DNA of 64,000 nucleotides, taken from contig JAQIIU010000002.1 in the NCBI GenBank assembly GCA_036946625.1, forward strand, positions 310,001 through 374,000. Direction: 5' to 3'. The stretch comes from Methylorubrum populi. GTDB taxonomy: Bacteria; Pseudomonadota; Alphaproteobacteria; Rhizobiales; Beijerinckiaceae. Position numbers and translations under genes: made by a program. The notes beneath the pieces are model-generated. The model worked only from the letters and a program-made list of their open reading frames with translations. It ran no database searches and had not been told where the DNA came from. This document shows positions 53,851 through 62,502 of this stretch, piece after piece; position 1 is the first letter of the stretch, and each line of letters begins with the position of its first letter.

Positions 53851-54093
53851 ATGACGAAGCTGAAGCTCGGCCCCATCGCCGATGACAAGCCGGTGAAGGT
53901 CACGCTGGAACTGCCGGCGGACCTCCACCGCGATCTCACCGCTTACGCGGAGGTGCTCGCCCGCGACACCGGGCAGCCGGCTGCCGACCCCGTGCGGCTG
54001 ATCGCGCCGATGCTGGAGCGGTTCATGGCTACCGATCGCGCGTTCGCCAAGGCGCGGCGCGCGGGCCGCACATCCGGCGCTGCGATCGGCTGA
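53851..54093 (+). CDS. DUF2274 protein, copy 2 with normal C-terminus
   Basis: This 80-residue protein includes VKVTLELPADLHRDLTAYAE and LIAPMLERFMATDRAFAKAR, and ends GRTSGAAIG. It shows what the C-terminus of copy 1 was before the 51-bp repeat replaced it. It is 4 bases after trbI and is the last gene of the trb operon before the IS110. Confidence 0.92.
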   Translation: MTKLKLGPIADDKPVKVTLELPADLHRDLTAYAEVLARDTGQPAADPVRLIAPMLERFMATDRAFAKARRAGRTSGAAIG

Positions 54094-54208
54094 CGCGATC
54101 GAGGTATCGCACGATGCCCACTTCACCACGAGGAACGAGGCGGCAGGATCGCGGGGCGGGACCGTGCCGCAACGAACCACAGGATACTTCATCGACATCC
54201 GTGATGGG

Positions 54209-55562
54209 GTGGACGCCCCTCGACGGCATCGGTGTGCCAGGATGGTGGTGTTTGACAGCCACCACGAGAGGAGCGTCCACGATGGAAGTTAGCACGATCG
54301 GTCTGGATTTGGCCAAGAACGTCTATCAGGTGCATGGGGCGGATGCGTCCGGCGCCGTTGTGTTCCGTCGGCAGCTGCGGCGCGACAAGGTGCTTTCGTT
54401 CTTTGCCGGGTTGCCGCCCTGCACGGTTGCGATGGAAGCCTGCGGCGGTGCCCATCATTGGGCACGCGAGATCGCCCGGGTCGGTCATACGGTTCGCCTG
54501 ATCCCGGCCGCTTATGTGAAGCCGTTCGTGAAGCGCCAGAAGAACGACGCGGCCGACGCCGAGGCGATCTGCGAGGCGGCGCAGCGGCCGACGATGCGGT
54601 TCGTGGCCGTGAAGGGCGCGGAGCAGCAGGCGAGCGCCGTGGTGTTCCGCGCGCGCGATCTTCTGGTTCGCCAGCGGACCCAGACGATCAACGCGCTGCG
54701 CGGCCACCTGGCCGAGTATGGGTATGTCGTCGCCCAGGGCCCCTCGCACGTCGCAAAGCTGATCGATCGCATCGAGGATCCCGCAAGCGACCTGCCCGAG
54801 GCCGCTCGAATGACCCTTGCCATCCTGGTCGACACCTTGCGCCTGCTCGAGGACAGGATCGCGCAGCTGGACGCGGAGATCGCGCGTCGAGCTCGCGAGG
54901 ACGCGGATGTGCGCCGGCTGCGGACGATCCCCGGCGTCGGACCGATCACGGCGACGGCTCTGGTCGCTCTGGCGCCGAATGCCGGGGCGTTCGCGAAGGG
55001 GCGGGACTTCGCCGCTTGGCTCGGCCTGACACCGCTTCAGCGATCGACTGGAGGAAAGCAGAGGCTCGGCGCGACATCGAAGATGGGCGAGCGAACCTTG
55101 CGCCGCCTCCTGATCATCGGCGCCAGCGCCGTTGTGCGCCATGCCGCGCGACGCGGGGCTCCGGAAGGTTCGTGGCTCGGGGGCATGCTGGCCCGCAAGC
55201 CGCGCATGCTCGTGACCGTGGCTCTCGCCAACAAGATGGCCCGCATCGTCTGGGCCCTCATGGCGAGAGGCGGTCACTACAAGGCTCCGGTCGTGGCGGC
55301 GTAGCCGTCCGCGGCAGGAGGTCGTCGAGAACGTAGGACGGTCGAAGGAAGGTATGGCGCAACGGTCGACGAGACGGGATCGGACAGCCAGTTATTGGGC
55401 GAGCGCCTCGAGCGCGCATCTGTGTTTTGGCTCCGGTCCGCGAACTCCCATACGGGCCCGCGACGTTTGAACGGTCGCATCAGAGGCCGGACAGATGTCA
55501 GCACCCGACTACGCGCCGCAATGCCATCCCAAAATCCCTCTTGCGTTTGCCGGGGCGTCCAC
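54209..55562 (+). mobile_element. IS110-family element (IS1111-like)
   Basis: The transposase gene is followed by about 250 bases without a gene. GTGGACGCCCC (54209-54219) and GGGGCGTCCAC (55552-55562) form an 11-bp inverted pair at the two sides. Subterminal inverted repeats and a long 3' non-coding tail are features of the IS1111 subgroup, in which the tail encodes the bridge RNA that selects targets. The exact outer ends are uncertain because no duplication is made. The 188 bases between DUF2274 and the gene hold no other gene. Confidence 0.75.
54282..55304 (+). CDS. IS110-family transposase (DEDD recombinase)
   Basis: This 340-residue protein has the N-terminal RuvC-like DEDD domain: STIGLDLAKNVYQVHG (first Asp), VAMEACGGAHHWAREI (Glu) and RQKNDAADAEAICEAA (Asp pair). 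The C-terminal transposase_20 domain includes RLRTIPGVGPITATALVALA and FAAWLGLTPLQRSTGGKQRL with its conserved serine. It is full length and works with an RNA guide in characterised relatives. Confidence 0.95.
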   Translation: MEVSTIGLDLAKNVYQVHGADASGAVVFRRQLRRDKVLSFFAGLPPCTVAMEACGGAHHWAREIARVGHTVRLIPAAYVKPFVKRQKNDAADAEAICEAAQRPTMRFVAVKGAEQQASAVVFRARDLLVRQRTQTINALRGHLAEYGYVVAQGPSHVAKLIDRIEDPASDLPEAARMTLAILVDTLRLLEDRIAQLDAEIARRAREDADVRRLRTIPGVGPITATALVALAPNAGAFAKGRDFAAWLGLTPLQRSTGGKQRLGATSKMGERTLRRLLIIGASAVVRHAARRGAPEGSWLGGMLARKPRMLVTVALANKMARIVWALMARGGHYKAPVVAA

Positions 55563-55564
55563 AG

Positions 55565-55816
55565 ATGCCCTACCGTCACCCTCGCTCCACCCGCCGCGCA
55601 GGCGATGCCGCCGGCATCCTGCCCGACGATCTCTACGACTACTACACCGTCGAGCCGGACCCACGGCGGGGGCCAGTGCCCGCCACCAATGCCAAGACGT
55701 GCCGCGTTACCGATGACTGGCCCGAGCGCGTGCCGATCACCGAGGCCGAGATTGAGGTGTTCGAGCGCTGGTTCGCCGACCTCTTCGACGAGCTGTTCGG
55801 GCCGACCGGCCGATAG
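55565..55816 (+). CDS. small hypothetical protein downstream of the IS110
   Basis: This 83-residue protein starts MPYRHPRSTRRAGDAAGILP, then DDLYDYYTVEPDPRRGPVPA and ITEAEIEVFERWFADLFDEL. The acidic, aromatic C-terminus could form an amphipathic helix. I do not recognise the family. Its ATG lies two bases after the right IS110 repeat, so its promoter region was separated from the trb operon by the element. Confidence 0.55.
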   Translation: MPYRHPRSTRRAGDAAGILPDDLYDYYTVEPDPRRGPVPATNAKTCRVTDDWPERVPITEAEIEVFERWFADLFDELFGPTGR

Positions 55817-55956
55817 AATCATACGACGAGTACGGGTCGCTCCCCTTCATTTCCCTGGATGATGTTGTCTATTGATGATAATGATCGTGGAGAGTATCCG
55901 GTCCGCCTGACGCTCGCGCCCGGCCGGCCGCTGCCAGGACGGGAGACACGCGCATC

Positions 55957-56343
55957 GTGACGACGCTGACGATCGGCATCGCCGACACCGACGAGATGAA
56001 GGCGCGCGCCAGGCGCATCATGCAGGGCGGGGAGCGGCCAGCACCGGGCGAGCCAGCGGTTTGGTTCGGCTCGACCGAATCCTTCGCGCGCATTCTCTCC
56101 GCCGCCAACCGCGACATGCTCCGCCTCATCGCCGAGCGCGAGCCGGAGTCGCTCGACGCGCTGGTCGCGCTGACCGGCCGCGCCAAGCCCAACCTCTCGC
56201 GCACGCTGAAGGCGATGATCGCTCACGGCATCGTCCGCATGGAGCGCAGCGGGCGCAAGCTCGCGCCCAAGGTCATCCCCGATCGCGTCGTGCTGGCGCT
56301 GGAGCTGATCCCGACATCCGACAAGCAAGGAGACCGGCCGTGA
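55957..56343 (+). CDS. MarR-like helix-turn-helix regulator
   Basis: The 128-residue protein has a GTG start. The middle reads ANRDMLRLIAEREPESLDAL, and ALTGRAKPNLSRTLKAMIAH with GIVRMERSGRKLAPKVI gives a winged helix close to the MarR/HVO_A0114 type. The N-terminal 40 residues are unlike known regulators. It overlaps the recombinase fragment by 4 bases, so it may have controlled that gene. Confidence 0.8.
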   Translation: MTTLTIGIADTDEMKARARRIMQGGERPAPGEPAVWFGSTESFARILSAANRDMLRLIAEREPESLDALVALTGRAKPNLSRTLKAMIAHGIVRMERSGRKLAPKVIPDRVVLALELIPTSDKQGDRP

Positions 56344-56714
56344 ACGCCGAGACAACCATCATCGCGCAGCGCGCCGCGCTCTACCTGCGCGTCTCCACCG
56401 TGCGGCAGGCCGAGCACGACGTGTCGATCCCTGACCAGAAGCGGCAGGGCGAGGCGTACTGCACGTCGCGTGGCTACCAGCTCGTCGACACGTTCGTCGA
56501 AGCCGGTGCCTCGGCCACCAACGACCGCCGGCCCGAGTTCCAGCGCATGATCGAGGCCGGAACGTCGAAGCCCGCTCCGTTCGACGTGGTCGTGGTCCAC
56601 TCGTTCAGCCGCTTCTTCCGCGACCATTTCGAGCTGGAGTTTTACGTCCGCAAGCTGGCGAAGAACGGCGTCAAGCTCGTCTCGATCACGCACAAGATGC
56701 CACTGGCGGCATAA
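56340..56714 (+). pseudogene. serine recombinase fragment, cut by an incoming element
   Basis: The frame has a resolvase catalytic domain: AALYLRVSTVRQAEHDVSIP (catalytic serine), YQLVDTFVEAGASATNDRRP and VVVHSFSRFFRDHFELEFYV. It stops just after KLVSIT, where relatives continue with several hundred residues. The last residues (HKMPLAA) come from the neighbouring element, whose own recombinase gene ends at 56686 on the other strand. It is inactive as a full recombinase. Its 3' part is not in the window. Confidence 0.85.
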
Positions 56715-58323
56715 CTTTGCTGGGGCGCTTGGCCTCCTTCGTGGTGGCGAAGGCGAGGATACCCATGAGCTCACCGCGCAGCTCGGCATGGACCTCGCCG
56801 CGCTTCGGGCCGGGCGTCAGCACGATCTCGCCGATCAGCGAGCGCAGCGCCTCGGCCGCCTCCCGCCCGCCGTCCGGGTCGTTCAGCGCCTCGGTGAACC
56901 GCTCGGCGTTCCGGCGATAGAGGTCGGCGACGTTGGGATGCACGTCCGGCAGGGGGGCGGGCGCCTCGGTGAGACGGCGGCCGATCTCCGCTTTCTCCCG
57001 CTCAAGCTCGCCCATCCGCGCCTTCATGGAGGGCTGATACAAGCCGTCCTCGATCGCCGTCATGATGCCGGCGATGGCACGGTCGATCTTCTGAAGCGCT
57101 TTGTGGTCGGCGTCCGCCTGCGACCGCCGATCACGGTTCAGCCGGTTCGTCTCCTGTGCATAGGCGCGCACGGCCTCCGCGACCGCCTCGGTCGACACCA
57201 GCTTCTCCTTCAGGCCCGCCAGCACCCGCGCCTCGATGTCGTCGCGTCGGATGGTCCGGTCGTTGTCGCAGGTGCCCTTGCGCAGGTGGTTACGGCAGGC
57301 GTAGCGGTCGGTCATCACCATGCTGATCCTCCCGCCGCAGCAGCCGCAGGTGAGCAGGCCCGACAGGAGGGTCACGGGCCGGTTGGTCAGATGCAACCGC
57401 TTGGCTCGTTCCTCGCGGCTGCCGGCGATGTTCGGAGCGTAGAAGGCCGCAATGCCGCGCTGACGCTCCTTCGCCGCCTGCCAGAGCGCATCGTCCACGA
57501 TGCGCAGATGCGGGGCGTCCGCCCTGATCCGCGCGCTCTCCGGATTGATGCGGGAGACGCGCGTGCCAGTCTCGGGGTTCTTGGCGAAACGCTGGCGGTT
57601 CCAGACCAGCGCCCCGGCATAGAGTTCGTTGTTGAGGATGCCGGTGCCGGCCGCCGCATTGCCCCGGATGGTGGCGTCGATCCACGGGCGGTTGCGGGGG
57701 CCGGCGATGCCCTCCCGGTTCAACTGGAAGGCGATCTCCTTCGGGCTTCTGCCGCTCGCGTAGTCGCGGAAGATGCGGCGCACCACCTCGGCCTCGTCCT
57801 CGACGATCGCGCGCTCGCCCCGCACCGGCTCGCCGTCCTCGCCGAGCCGGCGGACGACGCGGTAGCCGTAGGCGGCGCGCCCGCTGCCGATCTTGCCGGC
57901 CTCCACACGCCCGCGCTGGCCGCGATGGGTCTTGATGGCGAGGTCTTTCAAGAACAGCGCGTTCATCGTCCCCTTGAGACCGACGTGAAGCTCGTTGATC
58001 TCGCCCTCGGACAGGGTGACGATGGTGACGCCCGCAAAGCGCAGGCGCTTGAACACGGCGGCGACATCCTCCTGGTCGCGGCTGATCCGGTCCAGCGCCT
58101 CGGACAGCACCATGTCAAAGCGCTCGGCCTGCGCGTCGGCGAGCAGCGCCTGGATGCCGGTGCGGACCATGGACGCGCCGGAGACCGCCCGGTCGGAATA
58201 GGTCTCCACCACGATCCAGCCCTCGCGCGCCGCCCGCTCCCGGCACTGACGCAACTGGTCCTCGATCGAGGCGTCGCGCTGGTTCTCGGACGAGTAACGG
58301 GCATAGAGGGCAATGCGGGGCAT
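56686..58323 (-). CDS. large serine recombinase (element integrase)
   Basis: This 545-residue protein has its catalytic serine in RIALYARYSSENQRDASIED, plus DRAVSGASMVRTGIQALLAD and LSEALDRISRDQEDVAAVFK. The recombinase domain (RRIFRDYASGRSPKEIAFQL) follows, then a zinc ribbon (LLTCGCCGGRISM and CRNHLRKGTCDND). A coiled coil lies towards the C-terminus (about 400-470). Its gene ends at the point where the other recombinase gene is broken, as expected of an integrase next to its attachment site. It is full length. Confidence 0.92.
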   Translation of the reverse strand: MPRIALYARYSSENQRDASIEDQLRQCRERAAREGWIVVETYSDRAVSGASMVRTGIQALLADAQAERFDMVLSEALDRISRDQEDVAAVFKRLRFAGVTIVTLSEGEINELHVGLKGTMNALFLKDLAIKTHRGQRGRVEAGKIGSGRAAYGYRVVRRLGEDGEPVRGERAIVEDEAEVVRRIFRDYASGRSPKEIAFQLNREGIAGPRNRPWIDATIRGNAAAGTGILNNELYAGALVWNRQRFAKNPETGTRVSRINPESARIRADAPHLRIVDDALWQAAKERQRGIAAFYAPNIAGSREERAKRLHLTNRPVTLLSGLLTCGCCGGRISMVMTDRYACRNHLRKGTCDNDRTIRRDDIEARVLAGLKEKLVSTEAVAEAVRAYAQETNRLNRDRRSQADADHKALQKIDRAIAGIMTAIEDGLYQPSMKARMGELEREKAEIGRRLTEAPAPLPDVHPNVADLYRRNAERFTEALNDPDGGREAAEALRSLIGEIVLTPGPKRGEVHAELRGELMGILAFATTKEAKRPSKVMPPVASCA

Positions 58324-58354
58324 GGGCTGGCTCCTATCGTTGGGGAGGACCGCG

Positions 58355-58720
58355 CTACAGGGCGTAAGGTTCGCGTATCCCCGGATCGTCGGTCGGGAAG
58401 TCCCTGGTATTGCGGGTCACGAGAAGGCGCTCTGTGGTCTGCGCCGTCGCCCAGATCACAGCGTCGGGTAACTTGATGCGATGCGCGCGCCGCAACGCCA
58501 CCGCACGGTTGGCAATCTCGTCATCCAGCGCGATGACATCGAAGCCTTCGAGGAAGCGCCGGGTCGGCTCGACCAGATCGGCACTCGCTCCGACCATCAC
58601 TTCCATCCAGGTGACGATGCTGATGGCAGGGCTTTCGAAGCGCTCGATCTCCGCGCGAGCCTCGGGAATGGCGTTCAGATGATCGATGAGGATGTTCGTG
58701 TCGAAGAGCGCGCCTACCAT
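58355..58720 (-). CDS. vapC: PIN-domain toxin VapC, second pair
   Basis: This 121-residue protein starts MVGALFDTNILIDHLNAIPE. SIVTWMEVMVGA and KLPDAVIWATAQTTERLLVT follow, then RNTRDFPTDDPGI, giving the acidic set of an active PIN RNase. The start overlaps the antitoxin end by 7 bases. It probably addicts the cell to the serine-recombinase element. Confidence 0.92.
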   Translation of the reverse strand: MVGALFDTNILIDHLNAIPEARAEIERFESPAISIVTWMEVMVGASADLVEPTRRFLEGFDVIALDDEIANRAVALRRAHRIKLPDAVIWATAQTTERLLVTRNTRDFPTDDPGIREPYAL

Positions 58721-58929
58721 TCGCCGCGAACCTTTTCCTGATAGGCCCGGCCATCGACCTTGCGCCGACCCCACAGGCCAAAACCGTCCTCGACCTGTTC
58801 GCGGTGATGGCGATGGAGATAATCGTCAATCGCCGCGCGGATCAGGGCAGCGCGGGACCGGCGCACCCGTTTGGCAAGGGTGTCGAGGGCCTCGACCTGG
58901 GCGTCGTTCATATCGACCAAGGCTCGCAT
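58714..58929 (-). CDS. vapB: ribbon-helix-helix antitoxin VapB, second pair
   Basis: This 71-residue protein starts MRALVDMNDAQVEALDTLAK, then RRSRAALIRAAIDDYLHRHH, which together form a ribbon-helix-helix fold. GLWGRRKVDGRAYQEKVRGE is the toxin-binding tail. GAGGAG precedes the ATG. An inverted repeat lies 13 bases upstream, suiting autorepression. Confidence 0.88.
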   Translation of the reverse strand: MRALVDMNDAQVEALDTLAKRVRRSRAALIRAAIDDYLHRHHREQVEDGFGLWGRRKVDGRAYQEKVRGEW

Positions 58930-58941
58930 CGTATGCTCCTC

Positions 58942-58962
58942 TGATATGCAGCACAGATATCA
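58942..58962. promoter_or_regulatory. inverted-repeat operator candidate for the second vapBC
   Basis: TGATAT and ATATCA flank a 9-base spacer, immediately upstream of the vapB ribosome site. Symmetry and position fit a ribbon-helix-helix operator. The remaining gap to 59147 carries the divergent promoter region of the SMC-like operon and no gene. Confidence 0.45.
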
Positions 58963-59147
58963 TAAAGGGCGATGCAATGGAAGGGGGCATGCCGCAACCC
59001 GATGGAGGATCAGCCGCGACGTGCCGGCCACGGCTTTCTCGCAAGGGATGACATTGTGGAATTGCGGGCTTGGGCGAAGCTTACTCCCTGCGCTTTTGCA
59101 ATTCCCTGCGCCGGATTTGGTCGATAGGCTCCTGTTAGGGAGGAGCT

Positions 59148-59354
59148 ATGTTCGACGCTCAAAAATCCTTTGAGGACAACCTTGCCACCTTCAGGGCCGC
59201 TTGCGAGGGGATCGATGCCGATTGCGCAAAAGTCCTCTTCGACAACATCGGCCTACTCATCAAACACGGCGCCGATCGTGACGCTAGAACGCTCTTCAAC
59301 TCAAAGGTGAAGACCACGCTGGACGCGCTGCCGCCCAAGGAGGAAGCCAAATGA
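59148..59354 (+). CDS. small helical protein coupled to the SMC-like ATPase
   Basis: The 68-residue protein starts MFDAQKSFEDNLATFRAACE and continues CAKVLFDNIGLLIKHGADRD, with a likely helical hairpin. GGGAGGAG lies directly before the ATG. Its stop overlaps the ATPase start (ATGA), so the two are made together. No family is recognised. It could be a regulatory or assembly subunit of the ATPase. Confidence 0.7.
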   Translation: MFDAQKSFEDNLATFRAACEGIDADCAKVLFDNIGLLIKHGADRDARTLFNSKVKTTLDALPPKEEAK

Positions 59355-61849
59355 TCCGGTACTTCCTCTCGCAGATCGCAGTTGAGGGGTTCCGTGGAAT
59401 CAACAATAGCGGTAATCCGCTCACCCTGAAGTTCAAACCCGACTGTGTGAACTCGGTCTACGCCAACAACGGCGTCGGCAAGACATCGGTGTTCGAGGCG
59501 CTCCAGTTCGCCATCCACGGCGAAATTCCCCGGCTCACCGCCCTTCAGGGTGCCGAGCAAGGTGACAGCTACGTTATCAATCGCTTTCATCCCAACAAGA
59601 AAGCGACGATCGAGCTGAAGCTGAAGCCGGACGACGGTAGCGACGACGTAAGGGTATTGGTGACACGCGACGCGAGCGGCGCCCGCATTGTAACTTCACC
59701 CTCCGGCCACGCGACCCCCGAAGATCTATTGCGAGCGCTTCAGGAAGACTTTGTCCTGGTGGACTACAAGACCTTTGCAGGGTTTATCGATAACACGGCC
59801 TTGCTGCGTGGCCGATCCTTCTCCGCACTCATCGGCCTCAGCCAGTATTCCAACCTACGTCAGGCCATCGAGGGAGCCAACAACACGGCGACCCTTCGCA
59901 ACGATCTCGGCATCAAAGTGCTGAACGTCAACATTGCGACCCATAAGGCGGGCGTCGCCGAGGCGAAGCGTAAGGTGATCGAAGCCTATGCTGCGCTCAC
60001 CGGACAGACCATCGACAAGCCAGACGATCGCACCGCGCTTGAAGCCACAGTGACCAAAGTGCTGACCGACATCGGTGCGCTTAAAGAGGTGATGGCCGGC
60101 AAGACGGTCGCGGACTTCGATCACAAAGCGGCGGTCACCGCCTTGGAAGACAGCTCCGACAGCGCCAATCGGCTCAAACTGCAAAAGATGCAGGAGGACC
60201 GCACGGCCGTCAGGGAACTGACCTTCTCGGACGAGCATGCCATCCAGCTTACCGCGCTGGAAATCGCGGCGAAGGAGCGGGACGAGGCTCTGGCAAAGGT
60301 CGGCCATGCCGATTTGCTATCGTTGCTCAAAGGCGCGTCCAAAGTGCTGGGCACCGCCGCCTGGCCCCATGACGATAGCTGCCCGGTGTGCGACCTTCCG
60401 CAGGATCAGTCGCTGAAGGCGAGGTTGAACGACAAGATTGCCGCTTACGATGCCGTAAAGGACTTGGAAGCCGAACTGGCGAAATTGTGCCTCGGTTGCT
60501 CCGCGCTAGAGCTGCTGAGCAAGCTCGAAAGCGCCGCCGCGCTGTCTGTCCCGGCCGACGAGCACATCGCCGCCGAGCTTATCAAGGCAGCGAAAGCGGG
60601 CAGCGTGAAGACCGCTGACATCGCGCAGGTAAAAGCTCGTATCGAAACCCTGGCCAAATCCCGGGACGAGAAGGTCGCCACACTTGAAGGCGAAATCCAC
60701 GATCTTGAAAAGAGCTTGCCACCCTCAGTCGCGGCAGCCGCTCGCGCCATCGAGAACGCCAAAAGTTTCCGAGACGAGTTCGCCACGCTGGATAGCGTCA
60801 GCGAAAAGCTCGCCGAGACCGAAGGTGCCATGGCGAAGATCGACCGATGGCTAAAATTCATAAAGGCCGCCGACAAGGTGTTTGCCGACGCGGAGACCAA
60901 GCTATCCGGCGAACGCCTCAAGGATATCGAGACCTCGTACAAGACGCTGTTCCCGAAGATCATGCGCGGCGGACCCGACCTCAAGCCCCACCTCGCGCGT
61001 GCCGAGAAGAGCGAAAACATCGACCTCACCCTGTCGGATTTCCATGGCGAAACTAACGTCAACGCCCGCGCGGTGCTCTCCGAGAGCTATCGCAACGCGG
61101 TTGCCGCCTCAATCTTCCTCTCAGCAGCGGTCAAACATTCGCGACCACCACGGTTTATGGTGCTCGACGACATTACTTCCAGCTTCGATGGCGGCCACCA
61201 GTTCAATTTGATGGATGTCCTGCTCCGTGATCTGCGATTCGGAGCCCATGCAGACGGAATCCAGTTCATTCTCTTGAGCCACGACAGTGCGCTGGAAAAG
61301 TATTTCGACCGGCTCGGCGGTACCAAGGAGTGGCATCACCAAAAGCTTCAAGGCATGCCGCCCACTGGTGCGGTTCAGACCAGTGCAAATGGGGCCGACA
61401 GGCTGAAGGCCCGCGCCGTCGATTTGCTCAATCAGGGCAGCGTCGATATCGGCGCGCCGCTCGTGCGACAGTACCTAGAGTACAAGCTGGGCTACATCAT
61501 TTCCAAGCTGGAGATACCGGTGCCGCCTGATTACGCGACGCGGCCCGACAATCGAACGCTTTCGACTTATTTCGATGCAATTACCCGCGCTACTGCTCTG
61601 TACGACAAGGCGGGAGAGTGCGTGCTGGACGCTGCTCAAAAGACCGCGATCAAGCAGACCCATGCCACGTCAATCATCGCAAACTGCATTGCCCATTATG
61701 AAACATCGGCGGGCCAGCCGTTTACGGCATACATACTGCTCGGGCTGCTTCAAGACATCGACGCTTACGTAGAGAACTTCAAACAGGCCGATCCAAAAAA
61801 TCCAAGGCAGCGCATCTTTTGTCGTCGGCTCGACAAGTTGTACGTTTAA
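59351..61849 (+). CDS. SMC/RecF-like AAA ATPase with CxxC hook, likely defence
   Basis: This 832-residue protein has Walker A NNGVGKTSVFEAL (about 39-51). A long coiled region follows, with CPVCDLPQ (Cys344 and Cys347) in the position of a zinc hook, and a second coiled arm. Walker B is PRFMVLDDITSSFDGG with the D-loop, then QFILLSHDSALEKYF. The last 160 residues are an extra helical domain (IGAPLVRQYLEYKLGYIISK). It resembles Rad50/SbcC-type sensors such as the Lamassu SMC protein, but no nuclease partner is adjacent. It is intact. Confidence 0.8.
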   Translation: MIRYFLSQIAVEGFRGINNSGNPLTLKFKPDCVNSVYANNGVGKTSVFEALQFAIHGEIPRLTALQGAEQGDSYVINRFHPNKKATIELKLKPDDGSDDVRVLVTRDASGARIVTSPSGHATPEDLLRALQEDFVLVDYKTFAGFIDNTALLRGRSFSALIGLSQYSNLRQAIEGANNTATLRNDLGIKVLNVNIATHKAGVAEAKRKVIEAYAALTGQTIDKPDDRTALEATVTKVLTDIGALKEVMAGKTVADFDHKAAVTALEDSSDSANRLKLQKMQEDRTAVRELTFSDEHAIQLTALEIAAKERDEALAKVGHADLLSLLKGASKVLGTAAWPHDDSCPVCDLPQDQSLKARLNDKIAAYDAVKDLEAELAKLCLGCSALELLSKLESAAALSVPADEHIAAELIKAAKAGSVKTADIAQVKARIETLAKSRDEKVATLEGEIHDLEKSLPPSVAAAARAIENAKSFRDEFATLDSVSEKLAETEGAMAKIDRWLKFIKAADKVFADAETKLSGERLKDIETSYKTLFPKIMRGGPDLKPHLARAEKSENIDLTLSDFHGETNVNARAVLSESYRNAVAASIFLSAAVKHSRPPRFMVLDDITSSFDGGHQFNLMDVLLRDLRFGAHADGIQFILLSHDSALEKYFDRLGGTKEWHHQKLQGMPPTGAVQTSANGADRLKARAVDLLNQGSVDIGAPLVRQYLEYKLGYIISKLEIPVPPDYATRPDNRTLSTYFDAITRATALYDKAGECVLDAAQKTAIKQTHATSIIANCIAHYETSAGQPFTAYILLGLLQDIDAYVENFKQADPKNPRQRIFCRRLDKLYV

Positions 61850-61905
61850 CAGGGTGTGTTTTCGCTTTGGTTCGCTTAGGGTGGCGGGGCATAGAGATGC
61901 CTCTA

Positions 61906-62163
61906 TCACTCCCTATCGGCTTCGCCGTCCGATTCGTTGGTGGATTTCGGTGTGTTGTCATTGGCGGCTACGGCGATGCGTGCGGCGAAGTCCCTGCGCG
62001 CCATGCGACGACCTATCAGGCGCGCGATCTGAAGGACCACATCGTCGATCTTGTGCAACGCTTCGGGATCGAGGGTAGGCGCATCGCCGTTGTCGTTGGC
62101 CGCGACAGGACGCCTTGCGGAGTCGGGCGGGTCAGCCGGCATCACGGCTGCCCGCCTTTTCAC
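61906..62163 (-). CDS. small hypothetical protein after the AlpA gene
   Basis: This 85-residue protein has two ANDN repeats (VAANDNGDAP and VAANDNTPKS) around a helix, LHKIDDVVLQIARLIGRRMA. It overlaps the AlpA-like gene by about 30 bases on the same strand and is probably co-transcribed with it. The family is not known to me. Confidence 0.55.
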   Translation of the reverse strand: MKRRAAVMPADPPDSARRPVAANDNGDAPTLDPEALHKIDDVVLQIARLIGRRMARRDFAARIAVAANDNTPKSTNESDGEADRE

Positions 62164-62374
62164 CGGAGGGCGCGTTGTCGTTGACGGGTCGCCATCCGGC
62201 TGGGTCGGCGACCCAGCGATCGATGTCGGACTCGTGCCAGCCCGCGCCGTTGCTGCTGATCTTGAGCTTGGCGGGGAAGGTGCCCTCTTTCATCTTGCGA
62301 TAGATGGTCGATCGGGACAGTCCGGTACGAGCCTCCACGGTCTTCCGGCGGATGATACGCTCTGGCTGGCGCAT
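62132..62374 (-). CDS. AlpA-family regulator / excisionase
   Basis: This 80-residue protein includes RIIRRKTVEARTGLSRSTIY, RKMKEGTFPAKLKISSNGAG and WHESDIDRWVADPAGW, the complete AlpA winged-helix domain. Such proteins act as excisionases or activators on integrated elements. It lies in the element bounded by the large serine recombinase and may set its direction of recombination. Confidence 0.9.
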   Translation of the reverse strand: MRQPERIIRRKTVEARTGLSRSTIYRKMKEGTFPAKLKISSNGAGWHESDIDRWVADPAGWRPVNDNAPSGEKAGSRDAG

Positions 62375-62483
62375 GGCCTCGATACCTCCTGCTGGCTCGT
62401 TCTGAATACGTCAGAACCAGTCAGGGCAGAATTTTTGCTATGCGCAAGAGTGCTTTATGTGTCGTAGCAGTATAGCGAAGAGT

Positions 62484-62502
62484 AGAGGGTTATAGCGTAG
62501 AA
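62484..62502 (+). repeat. partial copy of the 51-bp repeat core
   Basis: TAGAGGGTTATAGCGTAGA matches the outer 19 bases of the repeat at 11886-11936 with one or two differences, and ends right at the 3' end of traA. The rest of the repeat is absent. It may be a remnant or a chance survival of the same junction sequence. Confidence 0.45.
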
